From assembly GCA_017847885.1 (NCBI GenBank), contig JAGAUA010000044.1, forward strand, positions 62,001-126,000: a stretch of 64,000 bases of DNA, read 5' to 3'. The notes below the pieces were generated by a model that worked only from the letters and a program-made list of their open reading frames with translations, had not been told where the DNA came from and did no database searches. The first letter of the stretch is position 1, and each line of letters begins with the position of its first letter. Position numbers and translations under genes: made by a program. Shown here piece after piece: positions 33,551-40,693 of this stretch. Source of the stretch: Oscillospiraceae bacterium (lineage in GTDB: Bacteria > Bacillota > Clostridia > Oscillospirales > Ruminococcaceae).

Positions 33551-33578
33551 AATAAGGGATACCGCAGCGGTATCCCTC
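33551..33578 (-). terminator. Terminator of the DUF1292 gene
   Basis: GGGATACCGC / GCGGTATCCC with tight loop; T-rich tail on the minus strand. Confidence 0.85.
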
Positions 33579-33591
33579 ACAACTATTTTAA

Positions 33592-33900
33592 TTATTCGCC
33601 CTCGTAAAGGTCATTGAGACGTTCAAGGAACATATTTCCGATCTTTTCGTACTCAGCGTCATCGTCAATGGAAACCAGCGTCTCGTCGTTGTTTTCATCA
33701 AACTCGGACTTCAGAACGACCAGCTCGGTATCAGCCTCAAGCTCCTTGGTAGGGTCGTCATAGTAAGGAACAAGCGCATAATAACGGTCGTCACCGACAT
33801 CCATAACGTCGATCATTTCAAAGGTCTGCTCAACGCCGTCCTCGTCCACAAGTGTGTAAAGGTCAGCAGCCATTTCCATATCGTCAAATTTTTCAGCCAT
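33592..33900 (-). CDS. DUF1292-family protein (YrzB-like)
   Basis: 102 residues, very acidic, no Cys. Pattern YTLVDEDGVEQTFEMIDVMDVGDDRYYALVPY (landmark: residues 15-47) followed by VVLKSEFDENNDETLVSIDDDAEYEKI is the DUF1292 fold. In many Firmicutes this gene adjoins ireB and ruvX; here it stands alone and ireB lies at 43627. Function unknown. Confidence 0.88.
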   Translation of the reverse strand: MAEKFDDMEMAADLYTLVDEDGVEQTFEMIDVMDVGDDRYYALVPYYDDPTKELEADTELVVLKSEFDENNDETLVSIDDDAEYEKIGNMFLERLNDLYEGE

Positions 33901-33969
33901 AATGAAAACCTCCTAAATAAAAATACGTCAGGGGCAGGAGTGCTTGACCGCCGAACACCCAACTATTTA

Positions 33970-33998
33970 ATTGTACAACTTTTGCTAATGTTTGTCAA
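33970..33998 (-). promoter_or_regulatory. Promoter of the DUF1292 gene
   Basis: Minus strand TTGACA (33993-33998), 17 bp, TACAAT (33970-33975). It points away from the promoter at 34058. Confidence 0.85.
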
Positions 33999-34057
33999 GA
34001 TGAAAAATAAACAAAAATTATGCACAATAAATGTGGAGTATTTCATGTGGAAAACTA

Positions 34058-34086
34058 TTGACTTTGTATAAAAGGTGTGGTATATT
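34058..34086 (+). promoter_or_regulatory. Promoter of the repeat-rich RNA locus
   Basis: TTGACT (34058-34063), 17-bp spacer ending GTGTGG, TATATT (34081-34086). Predicted start near 34093. Confidence 0.75.
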
Positions 34087-34550
34087 ATACTCAAGGAAAG
34101 AGAAAACCGATAAGCAAAGCGCAAAGGTTCCTCTTTCACAGGAAACTGAACCCGAGGATGCTCCGAAACGGTCATACGGTGCAGCAAATCGAAGCAAGAC
34201 TTTTGAGGGGACGGGAATTCAGAATTTATCCGGAAAGGTTGGCGAGTCCGATGGAGAATGTAACAGAACAGCTTTCACAGACAGTCCGCAGCGACTCGTT
34301 TGCAGCGATACTTTAAGATGTACTTAAGGGAGTATAAATGCAGGCTTTTTTAAGACCTCACTCCAAATTGGGCGATTAGCCGATATATATACTTAAAGTG
34401 TAAAAACGAGCCGCATGACTTAGCAAATCGGATGCTGAGCTATGTGGTATTTTTATACCCCAAAGACCGATTATCACTGAATAATGCGGATTGTCGAGGT
34501 GCAGTACCCTAAAGGGTTTTACATAAAAAGCTGCGTCAAATCTGATAAAA

Positions 34551-35187
34551 AAGGTGAGACCAATGGGTTAAAAAGAACGCTTCCGAACTCAATACTTTGA
34601 AAATAAGGTGATTGATATGTGGCGTTAACGTCTGAGAATAAGCTTTATGAAAGAAGTGATGTCTTATGACAGTAAGATTTATGAAAGGTATCATAATTAA
34701 GCTCATGTAGCATGATGGGAGTGAGACCACCTAACCAGTCAGCTTTTTGAACGAATGAAATAAAATTTAAATGAGGTGACGCATATGAGGATTTTTGAGT
34801 ATGCTTATCACGATTTGAATATTTCATAAACCCGAAAGGATGTGAGTCCGACAGGACAGGTTAGCGGCTAAGCCGATAAAACGGATTTTTACCGAACACA
34901 GTTCGGAATACATTGATCGGTGTGATTATTATGGTAATCAAAATGACTTTTTCCCGAAAAATCTGAGTAACAGGAGTGAGTCCAATGGCATAAGTTCCAT
35001 TTCGGAGTCAAAATAATTCCGCAGGAGATGAACGTTATATGATTTACATATTATCTCGCAGGGAATATGAATTTTAGGGAGTGAGTCCAATGGCATAAGC
35101 AAGAGATCCCGCTGAATATTTGAAAGAAGTGGTGTCTATGAAAATGTTTCTGAGTAAGCTTAAAATCTGAAGGATTGGAGTGAGACC
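34551..35187 (+). repeat. Array of about twelve SD-like repeat motifs
   Basis: Motif starts at about 34551, 34604, 34652, 34718, 34773, 34838, 34918, 34973, 35023, 35079, 35124, 35177. Successive gaps are roughly 45-80 nt. The sequences between motifs are not similar, so this is a repeated short signal rather than a duplicated block. Confidence 0.65.
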
Positions 35188-35220
35188 GCCAGAACATTCT
35201 GCCATTACATAAAGAACATA

Positions 35221-35252
35221 AGGAAGCTGTCAGGTCGGCAGCTTCCTTTTTT
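35221..35252 (+). terminator. Terminator of the repeat-rich RNA locus
   Basis: AGGAAGCTG / CAGCTTCCT (35221-35229, 35239-35247) followed by TTTTTT. Confidence 0.9.
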
Positions 35253-35297
35253 ATTGTAAAGCTTTTGTTACAAAACGTATACAATTACAAAAATTGC

Positions 35298-35326
35298 TTG
35301 AAATTTTCGGAAAAATGTGCAATAAT
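35298..35326 (+). promoter_or_regulatory. Promoter of the DUF368 gene
   Basis: TTGAAA (35298-35303), 17 bp, AATAAT (35321-35326). Confidence 0.6.
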
Positions 35327-35358
35327 ATCCTCATACTGTTTGAGAGGATATGTTTGCA

Positions 35359-36213
35359 ATGAACGTTTTCGTTAAATTCAAGGACACCTTTTTTCTTGTG
35401 CTGAAAGGCATTGCCATCGGCATCGGAAATGCGATACCCGGCGTAAGCGGCGGCACTATCGCAGTCGTGACAAAAATTTTCGACAGACTGCTTGAAGCTG
35501 TTACCCCCAACATCAAAAAGCTTATCAAAAATATGCCCTTTCTTATCCCTGTGGGGCTGGGAATGGCAATCGGTATTTTCCTTACGGCGGTTGCGCTGGA
35601 CTACCTTTTTGAGACGTACAACGTGCCGACCCAGCTTTTCTTCATGGGTCTTATCGTGGGAAGCCTGCCTATCGTCCTGCGCGAGTGCAAAAAGGAGCAA
35701 AGCCGTATCCGTCCCGTAAACCTTATCCCGTTTTTTGCAGGCGTTGCTTTTATGATAGCGCTTCTTTTCACGGGCATGGGCAGCAGTCCTTTTTCGGGAA
35801 ACGCTTCGCTCACTCTTAAGGATATTTCAATTTACGCAATTATGGGATTTGTTGCCGCAGTTGCAATGATAATCCCCGGCGTAAGCGGCTCGATGATAAT
35901 GAAGGTTTTCGGCGTTTACGACTCTATCATCTCCGCGGTTGCCGGACTTGACATTGCGGTACTCATCAGCTTCGGTATAGGCGCTGTTGTCGGCGTTTTC
36001 GCAGCGGCAAAAATCATCAGCACAGTAATAAAGAAGTTTCGTCAGGGCACTTACTGCCTTATCATGGGACTTATCATCGGCTCGATACCCCACATTTATC
36101 CCCCCGAATTCCGTTTTAACGCTCAAGGCATTGTGGGCATTATCCTGCTGCTTGTGGGACTTGCCGTGCCGCTGCTCACGGAGCTTCCTTCAAAAATAAA
36201 AAGAGGCACCTAA
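35359..36213 (+). CDS. popT: DUF368/PopT-type undecaprenyl-phosphate translocase
   Basis: 284 residues, about nine helices. An inverted internal duplication is visible from two copies of the key motif: NAIPGVSGGTIAVVT (near 25) and MIIPGVSGSMIMKVFG (near 175). DUF368 proteins have been shown to recycle undecaprenyl phosphate across the membrane for wall synthesis. A VTT-family protein, distantly related to the other known translocase family (DedA/UptA), is at 1583. ATG 35359 fits AGAGGA about 10 nt upstream better than ATG 35350. Confidence 0.88.
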   Translation: MNVFVKFKDTFFLVLKGIAIGIGNAIPGVSGGTIAVVTKIFDRLLEAVTPNIKKLIKNMPFLIPVGLGMAIGIFLTAVALDYLFETYNVPTQLFFMGLIVGSLPIVLRECKKEQSRIRPVNLIPFFAGVAFMIALLFTGMGSSPFSGNASLTLKDISIYAIMGFVAAVAMIIPGVSGSMIMKVFGVYDSIISAVAGLDIAVLISFGIGAVVGVFAAAKIISTVIKKFRQGTYCLIMGLIIGSIPHIYPPEFRFNAQGIVGIILLLVGLAVPLLTELPSKIKRGT

Positions 36214-36251
36214 AAACGATAAATTTTTCACGCATTTACGGGTAAAATAAA

Positions 36252-36282
36252 AACGGAATTTTCCTTTTATCGTAATTCCGTT
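36252..36282. other. Inverted repeat after popT
   Basis: AACGGAATT / AATTCCGTT with a 13-nt loop. No T-run on the plus strand, so its use as a terminator is doubtful. Confidence 0.4.
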
Positions 36283-36361
36283 ACAGGAAATTTTATGTTA
36301 CCGAGCCGCAAGCTTTGGCATACAAAGTGCCATAGGAGGCTCTCCTAAAGGAGTAAATGCA

Positions 36362-37522
36362 ATGAAAAATTACAGAAAAACACGCTCCGCAGAAACGCTT
36401 TCCGACGGCAGAAGGCGCTGCGGAGCATTATCTTTTGCCCTGTTCGGGGTATATTCGGCTGCGGTCATAATTACCGCTGTCAGCCTTTACACCGCTTCGA
36501 AAAGCGATGTTTACAGCGCAAGCAGCCAAAGCTACACAAGCGTTATCAAGCTGTCGGAGGTATCCAAGGCTATCTCCGTGCCCGAGATAGTGAAAAAAGC
36601 AAAGCCCTCAGTGGTGGGAATATCCTCACGCTTCGGGGAGACCTCCGTGGGCACGGGAACGGGAATTATTCTGTCCGAGGACGGTTATATCGTCACCAAT
36701 GCCCATGTTGTACAGAACTCAGCAGCAGGCACTCACGTCCGCGCTGACGAGGTCACGGTAGTGCTTTCGGACAAAAGCGAGTACCCTGCCCAAATCGTGG
36801 GAACGGACAGCCGCACCGACCTTGCTGTGGTAAAGATAAACGCGGACGAAATCAGCCTTTCCGCGGCAGAATTCGGTGACAGCACAAAGCTTTCCGAGGG
36901 CGAGCTTGCAGTCGCGATAGGCAACCCCTTGGGCTTTGAACTTTACGGCTCAACGACCTGCGGAATAATCAGCGCCCTTAACCGCACCATAACCATCGAC
37001 GAATACCGCATGACCCTTATCCAGACCGACGCTGCGATAAATCCCGGCAACAGCGGCGGACCTCTGCTGAACAGCTGCGGTCAGGTCGTGGGTATAAATT
37101 CCAGCAAGATAATTTCCGACTACGCCGAGGGACTTGGCTTTGCAATACCAATAACCTCCGCAAAGCCTATCATCGACGACCTTATCGAAAACGGCTACGT
37201 CACAGGCAGACCGCGCATAGGTATAAGCGGCGAGGATATTACGGAAAAAACTGCGAAATACTACGACCTGCCACAAGGGGTATACGTCCGCTTCATAGAA
37301 AAAAATTCCGCTGCGGATACAGGCGGAATTAAGGTGGGAGATATAATTGTTGCCGCCGAGGGACAGGAAATCAAAACCATGACGGAGCTGAACGCGGTCA
37401 AGGACGGCTTTGCTTCGGGTGATGCAATGCTGCTGACTGTCTGCCGCGGCGGTGACAGGCTTGATATAAAAATTATTCTCGGCGAAGAAATTACAAGGGA
37501 CGAGGCTGTTTCTAAACCCTGA
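36362..37522 (+). CDS. HtrA/DegP-like membrane-anchored serine protease
   Basis: 386 residues: basic cytoplasmic N-terminus, one helix (ALFGVYSAAVIITAVSLYTA, 26-45), trypsin-like domain, one PDZ domain (near 300-380). Catalytic triad: His in TNAHVV (near 120), Asp in RTDLAV (near 160), Ser in GNSGGPL (near 230). It degrades or refolds damaged proteins outside the membrane. Start ATG 36362 has AAAGGAG upstream. An AGGAG/CTCCT hairpin covers the leader just before that SD. Its last 11 bp overlap the end of the convergent lipoprotein gene. Confidence 0.93.
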   Translation: MKNYRKTRSAETLSDGRRRCGALSFALFGVYSAAVIITAVSLYTASKSDVYSASSQSYTSVIKLSEVSKAISVPEIVKKAKPSVVGISSRFGETSVGTGTGIILSEDGYIVTNAHVVQNSAAGTHVRADEVTVVLSDKSEYPAQIVGTDSRTDLAVVKINADEISLSAAEFGDSTKLSEGELAVAIGNPLGFELYGSTTCGIISALNRTITIDEYRMTLIQTDAAINPGNSGGPLLNSCGQVVGINSSKIISDYAEGLGFAIPITSAKPIIDDLIENGYVTGRPRIGISGEDITEKTAKYYDLPQGVYVRFIEKNSAADTGGIKVGDIIVAAEGQEIKTMTELNAVKDGFASGDAMLLTVCRGGDRLDIKIILGEEITRDEAVSKP

Positions 37523-38039
37523 TACTGACCTCGGTTAGAACGCGCTCGGTGAAAACAAAGGTAAGCTCGGAAATTCCGCCGCCCGTAAAGGTCAGAGTAA
37601 GCTGTGTATCCTCATTGCCGTAAGCGTTTTCGGGTATGCCAAGCTTGTCGTAAACGTCGTTTGGAAAGGAGTTAAAATCCACGCCGAACACGGAAAAATC
37701 CGTTGGAGCCGCACCCCGTTCAAGCTTTATCGAAACGATTTTCCCCTCCTCGTCCGTTACGGCGTACAACCACGTACCGTCGGGAAAAGTCATCACACCG
37801 TCGGAAATTTTCAAGCTTTCATCGGGAATATATGGCATAGGTCGGTATTCCCCATAGTAAAAAACGCTGTCAAGCAGTTCCTGCGCCGCAAAGCTGCGTA
37901 CTGCGGCATATTGGTTAAAGGTAGTTTCGGTCGCTGTTTCCGAGGTCACGGCCTCGGTAACGGCGGCTTCTTTTTCTTTTCCGCAGCCCGTAAGCATGAC
38001 CGCCGCCGCGGAAAGTATCATTATGGTTTTAAGCTTCAT
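37512..38039 (-). CDS. Lipoprotein of unknown function
   Basis: 175 residues. Signal peptide with lipobox LTGC (MKLKTIMILSAAAVMLTGC), a short Thr/Glu linker, then a compact beta-rich domain of about 130 residues (FPDGTWLYAVTDEEGKIVSIKLE...LTLTFTGGGISELTFVF). The C-terminal region describes a stability-like pattern, but I recognise no family. SD AAAGGAAT lies 10 nt before ATG 38039. Convergent and overlapping with the HtrA gene by 11 bp, with no terminator between. Confidence 0.7.
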   Translation of the reverse strand: MKLKTIMILSAAAVMLTGCGKEKEAAVTEAVTSETATETTFNQYAAVRSFAAQELLDSVFYYGEYRPMPYIPDESLKISDGVMTFPDGTWLYAVTDEEGKIVSIKLERGAAPTDFSVFGVDFNSFPNDVYDKLGIPENAYGNEDTQLTLTFTGGGISELTFVFTERVLTEVSIRV

Positions 38040-38117
38040 TTGCTTTATTCCTTTCAAATTCCTACAATCCTACAAATATTATAAACCGTAAAATTATGAT
38101 TGTCAACCGAAAATGAC

Positions 38118-38146
38118 TTGCAAAATTCCGCAAAAGGTTGTATAAT
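38118..38146 (+). promoter_or_regulatory. Promoter of the PfkB kinase/hydrogenase operon
   Basis: TTGCAA (38118-38123), 17 bp, TATAAT (38141-38146). Confidence 0.8.
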
Positions 38147-38195
38147 TTATATATCTGTTTGGAAAGGAGTTTGCTCCGTTGGAGCATTTTTACAT

Positions 38196-39110
38196 ATGAT
38201 TTATACGGTTACATTCAATCCTGCGCTGGATTATGCGGTAAGGGTCAAAAGCCTTGAAAAGGGCGGAACAAACCGCGCTGTCTCGGAGCAGCTGCTCCCC
38301 GGCGGCAAGGGCATCAACGTTTCCGCGGTGCTGAATAACTTCGGCGTTGAAAGCGTTGTACTCGGCTTTATCGCAGGCTTTACGGGGGCGGAAATACGCC
38401 GCATGACTGAGGCGCAGGGCTGCAAATGCGATTTTATCGAGCTTCCCACGGGCACTTCAAGGATAAACGTAAAGCTGAAATCCGACTGCGAGACCGAGAT
38501 AAACGGTCTTGGTCCCGATATCCCCAATGAGTGTCTGCAAAAGCTTTTTGACAAGCTTGACAAGCTGAAAAGCGGAGATTTTCTTGTGCTTGCAGGAAGT
38601 ATCCCCTCTTCCCTGCCCGACACGGTTTACCGCGATATTATGATGCGGCTGGACGGCAGAGGGGTAAGCTTTGTGGTTGACGCGGTAAACAAGCTTCTGC
38701 TGAATGTGCTTGACCTTAAACCGTTTCTTATCAAGCCCAATCACATTGAGCTGGGGGAAATTTTCGGTGTTGACCTTACGGGCGACAAGGAAAAGGCTGC
38801 TTATTATGCGGAAGAGCTTCGCAAAAAGGGGGCGCGGAACGTTCTTGTCTCAATGGCGGAGTACGGCGCTGTACTTGCAGCCGAGGACGGAAAGGTATAC
38901 TCCTGCGACGCGCCAAAGGGTACGGCGGTCAATTCCGTGGGCGCAGGCGACTCCATGGTGGCAGGCTTTCTTACGGGCTGGTGCGGCACGGGAAGCTATG
39001 CCGAGGCGCTTAAAACGGGTACTGCGGCAGGAAGCGCAAGTGCGTTTTCCGCTCTGCTTGCCGAAAAATCCGACGCGGACAGACTTTACAAAGAAATTAT
39101 CGTTAAATAA
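38196..39110 (+). CDS. PfkB-family 1-phosphofructokinase-like kinase
   Basis: 304 residues. Begins MIYTVTFNPALDYAVRV, typical of FruK/LacC. Substrate motif GGKGINVS (near 37), PfkB signature with the catalytic Asp in NSVGAGDSMVAGF (near 249). It phosphorylates fructose-1-phosphate or tagatose-6-phosphate to a bisphosphate. There is no adjacent PTS gene; the hydrogenase gene follows after 14 nt. The leader can form GGAG/CTCC or GCTCC/GGAGC, the second of which buries the SD. Confidence 0.87.
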   Translation: MIYTVTFNPALDYAVRVKSLEKGGTNRAVSEQLLPGGKGINVSAVLNNFGVESVVLGFIAGFTGAEIRRMTEAQGCKCDFIELPTGTSRINVKLKSDCETEINGLGPDIPNECLQKLFDKLDKLKSGDFLVLAGSIPSSLPDTVYRDIMMRLDGRGVSFVVDAVNKLLLNVLDLKPFLIKPNHIELGEIFGVDLTGDKEKAAYYAEELRKKGARNVLVSMAEYGAVLAAEDGKVYSCDAPKGTAVNSVGAGDSMVAGFLTGWCGTGSYAEALKTGTAAGSASAFSALLAEKSDADRLYKEIIVK

Positions 39111-39124
39111 AGGGGTGCTTCAAT

Positions 39125-40546
39125 ATGATGTTCGATACCAGTGTTCAGGAGCTTAAATACAAGGTTTTGCGCGAGGTCGCAAGGCTTGCCTACGAGGACA
39201 GGCTTGAGGAGGGTCTGCTTGATATTTCAGGCATAATCGTTCCCGGTCCGCTTCCCACAATGCGCTGCTGCATATACAAGGAAAGGGCTATCGTAAACGA
39301 ACAGGTGAAATTCGCCATGAATCAGGGCAAGACAAACAACGTTATCGAGGTTCTGCCAATCGCCTGCGACGAGTGCCTTGTTGACGGAATACAGGTCTCT
39401 CAGGCGTGCAGAGGCTGTATTGCACACCGCTGCATGAACGCTTGTCCCAAGGACGCAATAAAAATCGTTGAGCATAAGGCGGTCATCGACAAGACCAAGT
39501 GCGTTGAGTGCGGAAGATGTCTTGCGGCGTGCCCCTATTCGGCAATAGTAAAGAACGAGCGTCCCTGCGTGCGTTCCTGCAAACCGAAGGCTATTTCCAT
39601 TGACGAAAACCGCTGCGCAAAGATAGACGATGAGAAGTGTATCGGCTGTGGTGCCTGCGTGTATCAATGCCCCTTCGGAGCAATAAGCGACAAGTCCTAC
39701 ATACTCGATACGATAGACATACTGAGAAAATCCGAAAACAACACCAAATATAACGTATACGCGGTAGTCGCGCCCTCTATTTCGGGACAGTTCGCGGTGC
39801 CGCTGGGCAAGGTCGTTACGGGACTTAAAGTGCTTGGCTTCAAGTGCGTCAAGGAAGCTGCTCTGGGCGCTGATATGGTTGCCTACAAGGAAGCCTCGGA
39901 GCTTGTTGAAAAGGGCTTTTTGGTAAGCTCCTGCTGCCCCGCGTTTGTAAGATATGTGGAAACTCAGTTCCCTGCAATGAAAGACAAAATCTCGGGCAAC
40001 CTCTCGCCTATGGCTGAAATTGCAAAGCATATCAAGCTTCGTGAGCCTTCAAGCAAGATAGTGTTCATAGGTCCATGCACCGCAAAAAAAGCCGAAATAC
40101 AAAAAGAGGGCGTAAAGGATTTCGTTGACAACGTTATCACCTTTGAGGAATTGCAGGCGCTTTTCGATGCAAGGGGCATACAGCTTGACACGTTGGAGGA
40201 AGAACTTCTCGACAACGCTTCCTATTTCGGAAGAATTTTCGCACGAAGCGGCGGCGTTGCGGACGCTATTGCCGAGTCGCTGAAAGAAATGCAGATACCC
40301 GAAGAGGTATTCAAGCTGACTCCTGCGGTATGCGACGGTATCGACAACTGCAAGACCGCGCTTCTCAAGGCTCAGAAGGGTATCGGAAACGAAAACTTCA
40401 TTGAGGGTATGGCGTGCGTCGACGGCTGTATCGGCGGAGCGGCGTGCCTTACACACGGTCCGAAGGATAAGCTTGCTGTAGACAGATACGGCAAGGAAGC
40501 GGTTGAAAAGAAGATAAGCGACTCCTTCACCTCGCTGGAACTTTAA
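39125..40546 (+). CDS. [FeFe]-hydrogenase-type protein with ferredoxin domains
   Basis: 473 residues. Cys-rich N-terminal half with several Cys groups, including CVECGRCLAACP (near 133) and CIGCGACVYQCP (near 172), then an H-cluster domain. H-cluster ligands are present in all three motifs: L1 SSCCPAF (268-274), L2 GPCTAKK (316-322), L3 CVDGCIGG (431-438). The short form without PAS domain and with Ser for Thr in L1 suggests the group B monomeric type rather than group A; this is inference. It would reduce protons with ferredoxin electrons during fermentation. It is co-transcribed with a sugar-phosphate kinase. Confidence 0.87.
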   Translation: MMFDTSVQELKYKVLREVARLAYEDRLEEGLLDISGIIVPGPLPTMRCCIYKERAIVNEQVKFAMNQGKTNNVIEVLPIACDECLVDGIQVSQACRGCIAHRCMNACPKDAIKIVEHKAVIDKTKCVECGRCLAACPYSAIVKNERPCVRSCKPKAISIDENRCAKIDDEKCIGCGACVYQCPFGAISDKSYILDTIDILRKSENNTKYNVYAVVAPSISGQFAVPLGKVVTGLKVLGFKCVKEAALGADMVAYKEASELVEKGFLVSSCCPAFVRYVETQFPAMKDKISGNLSPMAEIAKHIKLREPSSKIVFIGPCTAKKAEIQKEGVKDFVDNVITFEELQALFDARGIQLDTLEEELLDNASYFGRIFARSGGVADAIAESLKEMQIPEEVFKLTPAVCDGIDNCKTALLKAQKGIGNENFIEGMACVDGCIGGAACLTHGPKDKLAVDRYGKEAVEKKISDSFTSLEL

Positions 40547-40559
40547 GCAGCGGATACAA

Positions 40560-40590
40560 CGCGCATTGGGGCAATAAACCTTGGTGCGCG
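40560..40590 (+). terminator. Weak terminator after the hydrogenase gene
   Basis: CGCGCA / TGCGCG with inner G-C pairs, then GTATTTGTTT. Confidence 0.5.
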
Positions 40591-40630
40591 GTATTTGTTT
40601 AAGACTATGCAAAATTTTCTTGCCGAAATG

Positions 40631-40659
40631 TTGCTAAAACCGACAATATGAGATATAAT
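40631..40659 (+). promoter_or_regulatory. Promoter of nadE-rsmA
   Basis: TTGCTA (40631-40636), 17 bp, TATAAT (40654-40659). Confidence 0.8.
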
Positions 40660-40693
40660 AAATGTATAATTTTAACCCGAAAGGCTGATTGAA

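Larger units (their letters stand above)
34093..35252 (+). ncRNA. Large gene-free transcript with serial SD-like motifs and mini-ORFs
   Basis: About 1.16 kb between a good promoter and a strong terminator, without a conventional gene. The 5' end folds into GAAAGAG/CTCTTTC plus AACC/GGTT (34096-34137). From 34551 on, two alternating motif types recur about every 45-80 nt. Type A is GG[A/T]GTGAG[A/T]CC or close (34553, 34718, 34838, 34973, 35079, 35177). Type B is an SD-like AGGTGA/GAAGTG/GGAGATG 5-11 nt before ATG (ATGs 34617, 34666, 34785, 34931, 35039, 35138). Five B sites open ORFs of 10-14 codons whose stops lie 0-8 nt before the next A motif. A motifs at 34973 and 35079 precede ATG-GCA-TAA; that at 34553 precedes ATG-GGT-TAA. 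Earlier, AAGGGAG precedes a 13-codon ORF (34338-34379). Local hairpins include GGTATttttATACC (34446), ACCCTaaAGGGT (34506), CCGAACacaGTTCGG (34892). Could be a structured RNA of the ROOL/GOLLD/OLE size class or a mini-peptide array. Confidence 0.6.

Noticed and set aside
34031..34327. Overlapping frames of 79 and 98 codons at the start of the RNA locus
   Set aside because: Both begin upstream of the predicted transcription start, lack a usable SD and run in different frames through a strong 5' hairpin. The inner ATG at 34158 (52 codons) or 34251 (21 codons) cannot be excluded but is unsupported.
34551..35187. Repeat array taken as CRISPR or tandem duplication
   Set aside because: Only about 11 nt are shared per unit, spacing varies from 45 to 80 nt, and no cas genes are near.
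36252..36282. Terminator between popT and the HtrA gene
   Set aside because: A good inverted repeat but no T-run on the relevant strand; listed only as an inverted repeat.
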